The translations under genes and the position numbers were made by a program. Source: Rhipicephalus microplus (Eukaryota > Arthropoda > Arachnida > Ixodida > Ixodidae). From it: DNA of 64,000 nt. Shown here piece after piece: positions 1-11,638 of this stretch (position 1 is the first letter of the stretch; every line of letters begins with the position of its first letter). Where the stretch lies: NCBI RefSeq assembly GCF_043290135.1, contig NC_134709.1, forward strand, positions 62,947,056 to 63,011,055, given 5' to 3'. The notes under the pieces are model-generated. The model was not told where the DNA came from. It worked only from the letters and a program-made list of their open reading frames with translations, and did no database searches.

Positions 1-1441
1 TTTCTATCGTCCGCATGAATCAGCCTTTTCGACATTATAGTTACAGAATCACGCACTCAGCGCGGCGGAAAAAGCGTTTCGTCAAGCTCGCGACGGCAAA
101 CACAAATCTCCCCCCCTCTCCTATCTATTTCGCAGGCGCACGTAGCGAGCACATTCCCCACATCCCCAATTCTTTCCCTCGAAGGCAACGTATACACACG
201 GGAATCTCGTAAATTTTTCCACGACGACGCTATGTATCCCATATGCCTTCCGCGTCTCGTATATATCGTTTCTGCAGGCAGTTTTTTTTTTCTTTTCTAA
301 TAAGTGCCTCGCTTCGTCGCTTATGATTGCACTCCGCCATCCAAGCACCTTTCGCTTTTTCGCAACAACCCTTTTCCTCCGCTCGATTGCACCGTAAAAA
401 CGTAAAGCCTCGGCGCGCTCGTATTCTCCACAGAGTCGATAGAGCAATACGATCGGCTCCGCTTCGACTTCAAGCAAACACGGCAGCCGATGGCGAAACG
501 GGGCCCTCGTATTCTCGTTGCTCTTAAACTCTTCGAATGACGCGAGGTTTCGGAGAGCGAGAGCCTCGCTACAAGATTTCGCGTTGGTGAGGCCGGTGAA
601 GGTTGTGTTGATTATGACGAAAAAGGAAAAAAAAAAAGAAAGACAACAACGATTACGAAGAAGCGATGAGAGATTATTGCTATTCGAGCTCTCTCGACAC
701 TTAAACTTTCAGTCAAACCTCGTCTTCCCCCTCTCTCCATGCCAGCTGAAGGATAAACATTAACATCCTTTTCCACCGATTGACATGAAAGAGCGACCGC
801 CGGCTGTACTCGCATGACATCTTAACCTCTCTTTACGCACGAGGGACTGGACAGCAAGCAACACGAGAGGCGACTACGGGCCTCGCACAACGGGCCGCAT
901 CGCGTGCCTCGTTATCGCAGCAGGCAGCACCATTTCCGCAAGGTTTTCGAGACACCCGCGCACTGATAAACAAACGTTAGCACACTATAAACCGTAGCCG
1001 TTCTGCTGAGCAAAAGAACCTGCTGTACGCCAATCATCCCCGGACTCCCCTTTCGCCCCAGCGAAACCTCTGTGCGACCTCCGAGGCCCCCTTGTCTGGC
1101 CTTCTCTCTCTATCCCTCTTCTCCTCAGTAGAGGGATGATCGCTGTGATTCAGAGCGTGGTTTGAAGGTGAACTTGGTGGGGATAGGTATAACTGTTTCA
1201 AAGCTTGGCATGGCAGACGCATATCGCGTCCTCACTCGTACACAACTGATATACTTCCCGAAAGCAGTTCCGTCTCTTTTTTTTTTATTTTGCACGCAAG
1301 GGGGAGGAGCAAGATGCAGCTGGGATCGAGGGAGGAGAGTAGCGAGCAGACGATAAAAAAAGAAAGAACGAGAACAAGAGAGAGCGAGAAAGGAAGCGCG
1401 AACGAGAAATGGAAGACGCGCGGGACAGGCGACACACTTAC
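1..1441. other. Downstream flank/intron of the minus-strand gene; no exon assigned
   Basis: This is intergenic or intronic sequence lying 3' of the second exon (1442-1482) of the minus-strand gene. It holds purine-rich and pyrimidine-rich low-complexity stretches, for example around 1340-1400. I could not find a phase-0 exon with convincing splice sites here, so the next exon may lie beyond the left end of the window. Confidence 0.4.
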
Positions 1442-1482
1442 CTCAAACTTGGCGAACATGAGGGACACCTCATCTCCGTCGT
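1442..1482 (-). CDS. Exon 2 of an unassigned host gene
   Basis: This is a 41-nt internal exon on the minus strand. It is bounded by a good acceptor (pyrimidine-rich tract ending TTGCAG, just above 1482) and a consensus donor GTAAGT (1441-1436). It enters in phase 1 and leaves in phase 0. Joined to exon 1 it adds the residues DDGDEVSLMFAKFE without a stop, and the matching phase is the main reason to believe it. The conserved-looking WHIAY/DDGDEVSLMF region is not one I can assign to a family. A WWE-like fold is a weak possibility because of the spaced aromatic residues, but I do not claim it. Confidence 0.6.
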
Positions 1483-1797
1483 CTGCAAGGAGGTCCCAGT
1501 GGAGGGCACACGTCCAGGATGCATGGAAGATAAAAAAAATCAAGGACGCGGGAGGTGGAAACGAGAAACAATGGTTAGAACGTAATTTTTCATCCTTTTT
1601 TTTTCTCTCCGTTCCTTCATGTTTCACAGAAAGAGGTAGGAAAGAAGAGAGAGGGAGGCAGGGCGCGGGGTGGCTGCTACTTCAACGGGCTGCACACACG
1701 CGCGCAGCCGTGGTACGGTAGCGCTAGATGCGGGGGGAGCCGAGGAACGAGACGAAAAAGGCCGCGCGTTCTCGAAAAGCACGATCCGCTCGCTTAC

Positions 1798-1930
1798 CGT
1801 AGGCGATGTGCCACTCGTCGTTCTGGTAGACCCATTGGAAGTGTCTCACCGGGTTCCGCTTGGCCGTCTCGCCGCTCACGTACTGTCGCAGCGAGCCCCT
1901 AAAGGAGCCGCGGACACGCCGGACGCTCAT
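1798..1930 (-). CDS. Exon 1 (5' coding exon) of an unassigned host gene
   Basis: The coding part of this first exon runs from the ATG at 1930 to a GTAAGC donor at 1797-1792. The chosen ATG has a near-perfect animal start context (GCCACC before ATG). An in-frame upstream ATG at 1963 would add 11 Gly/Ala-rich residues in a poorer context. The exon encodes 44 codons plus one base, starting MSVRRVRGSFRGSLRQYVSG and ending in an aromatic stretch (QWVYQNDEWHIAY). It is basic at the N terminus, with no signal peptide or membrane segment. Phase 1 matches exon 2 at 1442-1482. I do not recognise the product. The upstream DNA is GC-rich, as expected for a promoter-proximal region. Confidence that this is a real coding exon is fair; function is unknown. 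Confidence 0.65.
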
Positions 1931-2270
1931 GGTGGCTTCCCGGCCTCCGCCAGCGACCGGCATCCTCCCCGGGCGCTTACCCCCCTCGACGGCGGCCCCT
2001 AAATCGATGAGACCCCGAGCGCCCCGTCAGAGGCGCCGGCAGCGCCAGCGTTCGGCGCCTCGTCGGCTCCCTCTTGCTTGTTTGCCTCTTGCCGACGCAT
2101 GGTCCGACGGGAGTCGATACGGGAGCAGTGACGCCACCAGGACCTCTGGAGGACATCCGGTAGAAAGAGGCGAGGAGCGGGGGAAGTAGGGAAGAGTGGG
2201 AGTCGAAGTAGGGGGCGCTCGCGTTCACAGCATGCTGATTGGGCAATGGGCTCTGTGTGCGTGCCCCTGT
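1931..2270 (-). promoter_or_regulatory. GC-rich 5' flank of the minus-strand gene
   Basis: The 340 bp upstream of the proposed start codon are markedly GC- and CpG-rich compared with the AT-rich DNA beyond 2300. They contain no long TE match. This would fit a 5' UTR plus promoter of the minus-strand gene. No TATA box or initiator can be placed with confidence. Confidence 0.3.
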
Positions 2271-5200
2271 AGTGATGCGCCCCTATCGTCCACTTGAAAG
2301 TGACATCAACTGTCCTTTACACCTCGACGTTCTACCTTGTGCACAGGTTGCTTTTGTTCATATCCTGCCGTAGCCAGCTTTCCCCTGATTCGACAAAATC
2401 ATTACGGGGTGCTCGCTATTCGCAACTGCCTCTGTGCAGAAATAAAATGGCTTTCACTGCCCTCCGAACGTATACATTGCCCAGCTCTAAAACACACAAA
2501 AAAAAATGAGCCCGGACGAAGCTGCAGGACTCTGTGGTAGCTGTAGCTAGGGGGGAACTAAAAGCGACAGAGCTTAGAAGCATCAGAGCGGGCGTACATG
2601 TATGCTCAACTTTACACAAGCGATAGATTGTTTCATACTTCTAAACGCCGGCTGGAAAGTCCGTCGTGAAGACACTTGCCGCACTGCCGCAGCTTATTGG
2701 AGTCCTTCAGTGGAAACGTTCAAAGCACGTAATGTGCTTGCCTCTCCTGTGTCTGAAAGAATTTCCACTCAGCAGCCGTCAACGGCTGGCATTTCTTCAA
2801 AGATATTTTTTGCGTTATTTGGTAGGCCTTCGTGCGCACTGATTTTTGTTGAAAGACTGTTCTAGGACACTTCTACAACTTCAAGGTTGGTTTGGTTCAT
2901 TGGTATGGCTTCACTATTCAATATCTAACACCTATCTGACCAGCATAATCACTGCGTTCACGCTTTCTGCTTCGTTTATCTTGATTTGCCGCAATGTAGC
3001 AGTTTAAGAAATACCCCATCCTTCATACGAAATTTCTCGTATTCTGCCTCATAATTAGTTTCAATCATAACTATCGCAGGAACTTCCCAACTGCACCGGA
3101 GACATCATGGTGTGTTGTCTTCACTGTTTAAAGACAGAAAAAATAATGAACAGAGCGAGTGCTTGGGCTTCGCCTTCTAGAGTAGAATGGGATAGCGCAA
3201 TCGGACACGTAAAGTTTTCCATAACTTTGAAATGGCTCAATTCTTGTAGTTTTGCGATGATGATGACGGTCATGTTTATAAGGTAAACATAAGTTAGTGG
3301 CAAACGTTCAAAATGTTCAGAGGAGAGTGAGAGAGGAAAGAGCCGGAAAGGGTGTGGTGGTCAAGCAGATGCTCACCCGGTTTGCCGCTCTGAGCTGGTG
3401 GTCTGCGGGATAGTAATATGGAGGAAACAAATATTAGCTTAGTGAGCACGTTCATGTGAACCCTTCGGAAAGGACAGTGTTCAAGTTTGTGTATTTAATA
3501 GTAAAACAGTGAGGTAGATATGTGCCATAATTTATCCTGTGCATTATGATACACGCTGCGCATCATACACCTGTGCCTGTCAGCTTTAACGTGATAGCAT
3601 TAAAGAGCTTGTTTCGTAAAAAATTCTGGCGTCAGCGTTGGTCATTGTAAGCGAAAAACCCCCATCTTGTGCGAGACCAGAACAAATCGAAAAAAAATTT
3701 TGGTTCTGAGAGGGTCCCTCGCGTGGCACGCGTCTGCTTGTGAGTACACTAAAACTATCTTGCTCTTCTTGAAAACGTCATCAAAGTAAATTTCATGTTT
3801 TATAAACACACACATTCTGTATACATGTTTCACAATACAACGTGAAATATTGCATTAATAATGCGTGTTACAAGCGTACATTGCCAGTGGGCGTCAGAGC
3901 GTGTGATTATCATAATGACTTCATTGTTTAAAGCCTCTCCGGTGCTACAAAAGGCACACATGTTAATGTGTCTACTCCCTGCAGGCCATGTAGTGGGTGT
4001 ACAGCAAGGTCGAAAAGATTTAATTCACTAAGTGGTTGAAGTACGCATAGGAACAGGATATTGCTATCAAGTTCAACTTTTAAAGGAGAAGAATAAGGAT
4101 TCCCAATTTTTTTGTTGTGTCTGAATGAGTACCAACTTAATAATAACTTTGATCTACGCAACATGTCTAAAGTGTTGTGTTTTTCATGGCCGACGCTTAA
4201 TTCACAAAGGAATAAGTGAATCGTTTATGATTTAGCACTGGCGGAGATAGAACGCAACAGTAAATGCATATGCGCACGCGGTTGAAACATTCTCATACCA
4301 GTCATTTACTTTCGTCATAGAACGCTGCCGTTAATCTATGAATCTCTAAATCTGATGTAATTAAAAACCGGAGCCGCGATAAGTAGCTCAAGATGCTGCC
4401 GTACAGTCAGGCTTTTGGGCACGACGACTCGGGCAGCGCTACCGACCGCAGCGCCTATAGGAAGAGCGGCAGCGAACTCTAGCGGCAGCGACTCCGCCTG
4501 ATCCGTGCGGTAGTCGCACTGGCGTGTCTTATGGACACTGCAGCGGGGACGCAGCCTCTTTATCTCAGCGCGACGGGTGCTCTCACATGTGCTCTGAGAG
4601 TAATGTGAAAGGTGTCATGTCCTGTAGTGTGCTGACGCAGCACGTGCTCGAGAAGTATCGGAGCGTGTCACGTTGCCTGACCAATAAGGGATAGGTACCC
4701 AGCCGGGACCCGGTCATATGCGACGCGTATGCGATTGAAGTATCTACGTTACCTATCATGGAGGCCGGGTGTTAGTGGTATTTGAATGTGGACTCGATGG
4801 TCGCGGGATGGACCCTTCAGTTTCTTCGAGAGCGTAATGATGCTGATAACACGTCAGAAACTGTTGATGAAACCATGCCAATAATACTACAAGGGGTTTG
4901 GTGTACTACGTAGCTCATTTAAACCAATCACATATATCAACCAGTCTGACCATGGTAAGCTATTGAAGATCGAAAGGCTGTTATACTGGCAACGCGTAAT
5001 CTCCGAGTTGGTTTTCAGACGCGCACATCTCGATTGAGAGCTCAGAATGCGTTAGAAGAAGGTGTCCCCTGGAAACGCTCTCCCACGTGGCTCTAAACTA
5101 ACAAAAACAGTGGCAAAATAAATGCAGACTCGCACGGTCTCTTGTTTTGTGCTGTTCTTTTTTTTTTTGCGCGAGATTCCCGAGTTGAAGTAACACGTCA

Positions 5201-5384
5201 AAATTACCTTTGTGGGCTACTGTAAAGCGCGCTTTGCCGCAGAGCTACTAAGCGTGCGGTATAAACCAAAGTAGGCGTATCGTATTGAGGTAGAGCCAAC
5301 TGTGGGCAACACCAGTGTTACTGCGTGGTATCTCGAAAGACACACATGCTTCTGTCTCTTCCAAGCTTGCTTTTGGAAATTATA
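2271..5384. other. Intergenic, no gene seen
   Basis: This is AT-rich sequence with only short chance ORFs. A GC-richer island of unknown nature lies at about 4370-4720. I see no exon, tRNA or clear transposon ends here. Confidence 0.5.
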
Positions 5385-5590
5385 ACTCTTGTAGGGGCGA
5401 AGCTATTTATTTAAGGTGTAGCCTTGTCCGGTGATGTGCTGGCGTCCACACTCGTATCATAACACCTACTACACAGCTGTGAAAAAGCCACCTACGCCGT
5501 CCGTCTGTCCTTAGTCCATCCGTGCGCCCGTCTGTCCTTTATACTTGTCTGTGACTTCAACGTAGACATTGTGGGCCTTAAGACCTAGGA
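5385..5590 (+). repeat. Fragment of a dispersed tick repeat with GGGGCGAAGCT end
   Basis: The segment starts GTAGGGGCGAAGCT and runs into a CCGTCCGTCTGTCC-type short minisatellite. Both elements recur elsewhere in the window (8680-8720, 9130-9560, 49240-49745, 57600-57900), so this is a degraded copy of the same repeat family. It has no coding capacity. Confidence 0.45.
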
Positions 5591-5998
5591 TCACTCCATA
5601 ATTAGTATTTACTTAATGGGTCGTGTGCCAATTGTTGCAAATTTGTGCAATGGTTTCTGTAACTGTACGTTTAATTATGTTTAACTGTTAGTATGTGTTT
5701 GTTTTTCAATGCTATAATTAAACTCTTTGAATAGTTTCATATTACCTTTTTTGGCCCCTTCTTTTGTCTTTAGGCTACAATACGTGCTAAATGAACAAAC
5801 CAATTAAAAGAACCATGAATTTTGTGCTAATTTTATTCTAACTTATTCTAACAGTGGAACTACTTAAGCTAGCCGCTATTTGTGCGTGTGGCCTATGAGA
5901 AAACTATCATCATTAGCAAAGGGTATGTGACGTAGAACTTGGGTAAGTCCCACAACCCCTCGCCCCCCTGGCGGACTAAAACTGAAGCGGGCAGCAGT

Positions 5999-6199
5999 TT
6001 AAGGCCTGACCACACGTACTGATTGCAGCGCGTCAGCACGTACCTTTCTTGACGCGGCGCTGTGAAAAAAAAAAAAAAAAAAAAAAGAGGACGCATGGCT
6101 AGGAGATGGTGCGCGCCCTCTCTCTCCCTTTAGGGAGAGAGTGCGGCGCCGCGTAAAGAAAGCCACGCGCTGCGACGGTTACGTGTGGTCAGGCCTTTA
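5999..6199. mobile_element. Small TIR element (MITE) flanked by TTA, PIF/Harbinger-like
   Basis: Terminal inverted repeats begin AGGCCTGACCACACGTA at 6002 and end with the reverse complement at 6196. Further inside, CAGCGCG and CGCGCTG pair again. The element is flanked on both sides by TTA (5999-6001 and 6197-6199), the target duplication typical of PIF/Harbinger transposons. It is 195 bp long, non-coding, and contains an A-run of about 23 at 6063-6085. Assignment to Harbinger rests only on the TTA duplication. Confidence 0.65.
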
Positions 6200-6465
6200 G
6201 GCCAATGCTACGGTGGCGAGCCGGACACCCGAGTACGTACTAGGTGTCAATACTGGGTAACACGAAAGGCGACGGCGGCTGCGAGAACATCGCGAAGCGA
6301 CGGAACGCCAACGCCAACGTGCCTGTAAATGCGTCAGAATTGCGAACGCTTGCTTTCTGGGGGAGTCTCTGCCTGTGGAGTTTGGACAGCCGTGTCGCGT
6401 CTGCGACTGTCTGTGGTTTTAAGTAGAACCTCTCTGGGCCCAGAATCAACGTATGAACCACCTAG

Positions 6466-6845
6466 AATCACCACTTTGCGACGGCCTAAGTGCAGACTTG
6501 AAGCAACCTGAGTTCCCTAGCTTCCCATACCCATTTCAAATGAAGGGGGGGGGGGGGGGCAACAAAGCTCATCGACCATGATCCCATGAGCACTGGTGGC
6601 GTCTGATTTTTTTTTTTACATTCTTCGTTGCAAGACTGTGTCCCGCATCACCTAGCTAAGGCTTTGCGACGACCTAAGTGAGAACTTGAAGCAACCTGCG
6701 TCCCCTAGCTTTTCCTGCCACTTTCAAAGGAGAAGAGGATTGGGGAGGAACCAACATAGATGTCAGCCATGATTCAGTGAGCCCTGTTGGCGTCTGAAAT
6801 TTTTCTTTACATTCTTTGTTGCAAGACTGTGTTCCGCAAGTGATG
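6466..6845 (+). repeat. Tandem direct duplication of about 190 bp
   Basis: Two diverged direct copies are visible at about 6466-6652 and 6658-6845. Both begin near CTTTGCGACG, share GACTTGAAGCAACCTG or a close variant, and end in a TTGCAAGACTGTGT motif followed by CCGCA. A third copy lies inverted at about 7570-7720 (TGCGGAACACAGTC at its start). No ORF is conserved among the copies. Confidence 0.65.
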
Positions 6846-6986
6846 TCGACGAGCACAATCACCGGAACTTTTAACTATCGTGCGCAGCAGCGACGACTCT
6901 TCTTTGTGTTAGCGCCTTGTGATGGAACGAAGTTCCTAAAATTTCTTTTGTAGCGAAGTGTTGAATTGCGCAAAAAAGGCAGCGCC

Positions 6987-7257
6987 TACACTCTAAAAAA
7001 ATATCGAGTAAAAAGGGTGTCTTTTTGTCCCACAACAATGATCGTCATCAGGCTTGCGTGCGCTTCTCTCCTTGAAAACTCGGCGCTGGCCACTTTCCTA
7101 TCGAGAATGCAATGTAACCCTGATAATGGACATGTTGATCGCGACTAGAATATACTGGGCGCGGGGCGATAGCGCAAGGATGGAACGCATTATAGATGAC
7201 GATTATTGTAGTGGGACAAAAACACACCCTTTTTACTCGCTCTTTTTTTAGAGTGTA
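6987..7257. mobile_element. MITE with about 60-bp terminal inverted repeats, TA-flanked
   Basis: Long TIRs start CACTCTAAAAAAATATCGAG at 6989 and pair with the segment ending AGAGTG at 7255. The match extends about 60 bp with few mismatches, to ATCGTCAT near 7050 and ATGACGAT near 7195. TA dinucleotides at 6987-6988 and 7256-7257 are the presumed target duplication, pointing to the Tc1/mariner-pogo group. It is 267 bp, non-coding and could fold into a stable hairpin. Confidence 0.75.
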
Positions 7258-8560
7258 GAAGAAGAGACGACAATACACAGTGCGCAAACTACCAACAAAA
7301 GTTTATTTCCTTGAGCACGCAGTTTCTTGTGCACCGCACAGATGCCACCAGGTATGTACAAAACTGAGCTTCTTAGAAACGCAAGATTATTGCTAGAATT
7401 GCATGTTTGCGCAATTCAGCCCTTAGAGTCATGATCCGACAAATCCAACTGTCAGTCATTCTGTTTTCTGCGCGTGTTTTTTGTTGGTACGCGCTTGCCT
7501 TAACCCTTTCTGGAACTTAATGAAGTGACGTGGTGAAGATGCGCCGAAAAATAAATTGGGTGACTGTACTTGTGTGCATCGCTTGCGGAACACAGTCATG
7601 CGAAGAGGAATAAAAAAAAATTCTCAGACGCCACCACCATGGCTTATGGCATGTGTCTAGGTTTGGTTCATCCTCCTCTCCTCTATCTGAAAGGGGCAGG
7701 TTAATTTTTGTTGCAATAAAAAAAAAACATTAGGCCTACGCGGAATGTGCAGTATTTTCACAGAGACAGCTTTTTCTAGAGCCTTTTTAATACATTCTTT
7801 GGGTAACTGCCGCAAGCACGGTTGCAAGGTACCGACGACGCCCTAAATCATATTTTGTGTTTGCAGAGACGATAAAGCCTAATCCATGGCTCATACCCAC
7901 TCATAAGGATTGGCCAAGAATTAGTTATATGAACTTTTAGGCCTTCCAAGTATTGAATATTCCTAACAAAAAGAAGGAATGACGCACTTAAAAACAGAAA
8001 AAGCACAATTATTGTATTTTTTTTTCATTCCGACCAGGCAGTACAGTCTATATCTTGAATATAAATTACAGTAATATCGAACAAATTTAACCACGCCAAT
8101 CTTCGTCATTCTTCAGACAATCATGATACCGGTTACACACTTGCAAGAAATTTTGTGCATTTTTTTTATGCCGGGGTTGACGACGATGATGAATTATGCT
8201 TAACGCTATCGTAATGGGTAGGAACATTTGACGACCCACTCGTTACAGGATTCGCCTTGCGTAACGCCTTGGTGTTCCTTTGCTGTTCTAGAGAGAGGAA
8301 GGAGTTCATTCACAAAAAGGCAGAGAGGTCGGCAGGAGCGATAGTGTGCTCTAGCCTGCTACTCTACCCGGAAGGAGGGGAAATGGCAAGATAAAGAGTA
8401 ATGAAAATAACAGGACTGTTCATACCCAACGTCTTACCTTTTAGGTTTCGAAACGCTTTGTGTCACACGTTAAGGCAATTCCTTTCCCGAAATGAAGCCA
8501 GGCTAGGGTCAGTTTCATGATGAAACAAGCGCTAAAAATACACAATAAAATAGGGTCAGT
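7258..8560. other. Intergenic; inverted copy of the 190-bp repeat, otherwise nothing seen
   Basis: Apart from the inverted repeat copy at about 7570-7720, this stretch is AT-rich with short chance ORFs. No exons, tRNA boxes or transposon ends could be supported. Confidence 0.45.
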
Positions 8561-8571
8561 TTGCCACGGAG

Positions 8572-8655
8572 TTTCGAACAGCGATGTCATTCAGTGGTAG
8601 AACCGTGGGCTGGCAAGCAGGGAGCCTGGGCTCGAATCCCAGTCTGGCCTATAGG
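8572..8655 (+). mobile_element. tRNA-Gly-like SINE head
   Basis: The segment contains TTCAGTGGTAGAA (A box, as in tRNA-Gly) and GGGCTCGAATCCC (B box) at near-normal tRNA spacing, but the acceptor stem does not pair. It is followed by non-tRNA sequence with a GGGGCGAGGCTCC motif and a short GTAGTA run, ending near an AATAAA at 8810. This is best read as a tRNA-derived SINE rather than a functional tRNA. Confidence 0.55.
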
Positions 8656-9124
8656 TGTTTTTTATTTCGTTAGCGTTTTTCTTATTAGGGGCGAGGCTCC
8701 TTATAGCGGCACCCGTTCATCCCTCGTAGTCGTAGTAGTAGTCTGTAACCAGTCTCACATTTTGACCTCCAAGGAGGTGCCGGTGGGAGATTTCTCCTGT
8801 GCGTTGTTGAACAATAAAAAATTCGCAGCATGCGCATTAACTAAAAACCGAATTCTCCTGTCTCTCATTCCCCCTTAGCAGTCATTGGAGCACTATACCC
8901 TTAACAGCCATTGGAGCCATTGGAGCACTATGTACATCGGCATGTACATTGAGCACTATCTGACAAGAAAGGGTTGCTACGCTATACTCGCTGGGCGTAA
9001 CCTCCTTGGTTTTAGAAAGGTTTAGCGAGCGTTGGGCCGCAGTGCCATGAATACAGTGAACTAGTATATACCACGAGCTCGAGGTGGTTAAAAGTGGGAA
9101 GTAGACACGAAGCGCAAGCCATAA

Positions 9125-9560
9125 GAAAGTGTGCGTGTGCCTCCTCTCGTTCAGTCCTTGGAATGTCCGCTGGGTGGCGGTGTTTCTATAGGAGGAATAT
9201 ATGATGAAAAGATGCGAGATGGGGGTACTTGGAGTGTTGATTAGGTGGACAAATGGACACACATACAGAAGCATGAACAGACGCACGGATAGCTGCATGG
9301 ACGGACGCACGGATGGCTGCACGGACGGATGGACGCATGGACGGACGCATGAGCCGATGCATGAACGAACGCAGGGACGGGCGCACAGATGAACATGCGT
9401 ACGCAAGAACAGACGCACGGATGGGCGGATGGACGCACGGGTGGCCACACAGACGCACACATGGACGGACGGAAGCAAGAACGAATGGACGGACGGATGC
9501 TTCGCCCCACTCTCCATCCCTCACTCCGTGGATATGCTGCCATTTTTTTTTTCACGCGAT
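9125..9560 (-). repeat. Dispersed repeat with internal GGAC/GTCC minisatellite
   Basis: This is a copy in minus orientation of a repeat family also seen at 23500-26500, 49240-49745 and 57600-57900. On the minus strand it runs from an ACTCCGTGGATATG-containing end, through an irregular GGACGGACGCAC-type minisatellite (about 9240-9500), to the ATGAAAAGATGCGAGA and CTCTCGTTCAGTCC motifs. The minisatellite keeps several frames open on both strands, giving artefactual reading frames that I do not call genes. Confidence 0.65.
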
Positions 9561-9718
9561 AGTGCTTACGGACAAGTGCGGCGGACGACTGCAGTGCAAC
9601 GACCCTTGTTGATGTCTCATAACAGCTTTCGCTGTCAAAAAAAAGTCAATGTTTCGGCACAAGGCCGAAACAATAAACGCGATAACAAGACATTGGGCTG
9701 TTCTACGAAGTAAGGTTA

Positions 9719-10065
9719 GGAGATTGAGAAACCATACAAAATGGAGCGAACATGGTCAATTCTGTTTGAATTGACAGTTGTGCAATAACCACGGTATCCA
9801 AAGAGATGTTGCGGTGAATACTTGACTGCGTGACGTCCGACAGGAGGCGAAGTCCAAGTTCTTCATCGAGAAACATGACAAGCCACTGGTTTTCACGTCG
9901 AAGTACGTGAACGTTGAAGTATCCAGTGAGTATCATTGGCACATCCTGTAGGCACACCGCACGGAAGTTGTGCAGCAAGAGGTTCGTGACGTCAGCCCTC
10001 AGGGTTCGGGGTTAAACGTACATTGTTGTGACGACGAAGCCGTGCGATGTTTCAATGGCGCAAGC
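9719..10065 (-). pseudogene. Exonuclease-endonuclease-phosphatase fragment, Helentron- or LINE-type
   Basis: On the minus strand the translation reads DVPMILTGYFNVHVLRRENQ and continues with LGLRLLSDVTQS. This is the GDFN-type metal-site strand of AP-endonuclease-like (EEP) domains followed by the usual WL..F....G motif. The normally conserved Asp before FN is Tyr here, so the copy is probably dead. Upstream in the same orientation, ETSHGFVVTTMYV resembles the preceding strand of the fold but ends at a stop codon. Such domains occur in Helentron transposons and in non-LTR retrotransposon ORF2. I favour a Helentron-like source because of the wording of the motif, but no helicase is present to settle it. 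Confidence 0.5.
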
Positions 10066-10445
10066 GTCACCAAAACTGATCCGTGGCAGGGGGTTGAGTT
10101 TGTCCGCCTTAAGTGATAGTGACGGTGCGCGCTTCAACGGGAACCGAATTCACAGGCATGGCAGGACCATAAACTTCCCAAATAGTCTTGGACTTGATCC
10201 CAGAGCTTTTCTTCTGTTGCTTCAGAGGTGGAGCTAGAGACATTTTGGAATGCCTCTTCCATCCAACTGCATGTTCTTCAGTGAACCCACCTCTCCATTG
10301 ATCAAGCCATAGGACATGTCAATGTTTATGGAAAGAATGCAAGGCTTGTCCAAACAAAGTACACGTTTTGTTCAAGAATGTTTCTTTTAAGTTCATTGAC
10401 AATAAACCAGTGGCAAATTGTGTACATACATAGCTCGCTGTTAGT

Positions 10446-10535
10446 GTGACGGACAGCATGAGTGGTGTGGCCGTATGCAGCGCGCTAAAGAGCGATGAGT
10501 CGCTGGTTCGAATCTCCGGTGGGTGCCTTGATAGT
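10446..10535 (+). mobile_element. tRNA-like SINE fragment
   Basis: GCTGGTTCGAATCTCC is a good B-box, preceded by AGTGGTGTGGCCGTA, a plausible A-box, at tRNA-like spacing. No complete cloverleaf can be drawn. It is best read as a Pol III-derived SINE remnant. Confidence 0.4.
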
Positions 10536-11433
10536 TCTTTTTATGATTTATTTTTCTTTGTGCCTTTAACAGACATATACAGACTTACACATATCCGAGA
10601 CATGACGGTGACGGCAAAAATCTGCCGAAAATTGTCTATAAACTTTCTATCGCAATAAATTAAAACTTGTTCATTATCGGCCACCAGCAACGGATGCAGC
10701 CGCCACCTTCTGCGAAGGTTTGGTTGAAGAAAGCTACCAGAACATTTTTAGAACTTCGTAACATATGTAAGACAATCGAACATTGTCGATGCGCTACCAT
10801 TGCTCTGCAGCAAAGAGTATCCATCTGGCAGTCATGATGCTGCAGGAACAGTGGTTATTGGTGTCTGGAGAGCAATGGCGGCGCGTGAGCCAACTGTGAC
10901 GTGTGCCATTAAACGAGGTGTTTAAACCTCCATCGGGCCCTCACAGCTGCCACTGCCGAAACTACAGGTGTGGACTATACTGTATGAGCAGTGCAATGAG
11001 TTAAGTTATGCGCAGCGACGCCGGGAATACGTAAGAGGTGATAGTCTTTTAGTTATATAGGCTCGTGCGTTATTGTAGATGTAAAACATAGTATCTTCCA
11101 CAAAAAAAGAAGTGGTTCTAATTGAACACTTAAAAAGGTTACATTGAAGACTTGTTGGCAAGTTGCATTCGAGTGCGCATAGACTTTGTTGGTGAACTTG
11201 TGTTTAACTGTAAGCCATCTTCCTCTTTTCAGTCATGTTCAAAGTGCTTGAATAGGGATTTTTTTTATTTATTAAAGCTTTCGCCTTAATAAATAAAACT
11301 ACCCAGATTTCGCTCTCTTGCCAAAACAGACTGGTTTATATACACCAATTGTGAAAATTGACCATAGGCGTCGACGTCGGTGACACGAAACAGTAAAAAA
11401 AAAAGTTGTCCTCACACAATGTAACCTCCCCCA
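10536..11433. other. Intergenic, no gene seen
   Basis: AT-rich sequence with no supported exon, RNA gene or transposon end. It ends at the A/T-rich tail of the LINE fragment that begins at 11434. Confidence 0.45.
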
Positions 11434-11638
11434 ATTTTTTTTTTATTTTTTTTATTCACATACTGCAGCCCATTAAGGGCTATAGCAGGAGTGGGTGAAA
11501 AAAAACAGAGCAGTGAATTACAAAAGTACCACTTCCGGGAACACACTACAATATACGAACAAAATACAATATACATGGCAATTCCATTGAGTACAAAAAT
11601 AAACATCCAATGAATGGGCACTGCGGGGCGTACATATT
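11434..11638 (-). mobile_element. 3' end of an old LINE, split by the LTR element
   Basis: On the minus strand this is a LINE-like 3' end. It contains TGCTATAGCCCTTAATGGGC followed by GCAGTATGTGAATAAA and an A-rich tail. Its other half lies at 22378-22720, beyond the inserted LTR retrotransposon. The break is marked by the 5-bp duplication ATATT (11634-11638 and 22378-22382). See the partner entry for the protein evidence. Confidence 0.65.

Noticed and set aside
8572..8655. Functional tRNA-Gly gene
   Set aside because: A and B boxes are present, but the acceptor stem and anticodon arm do not pair and SINE-like sequence follows.
9186..9555. Several overlapping Arg/Ser/Pro-rich ORFs
   Set aside because: They are created by the GGAC/GTCC minisatellite. 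All frames are open by composition.
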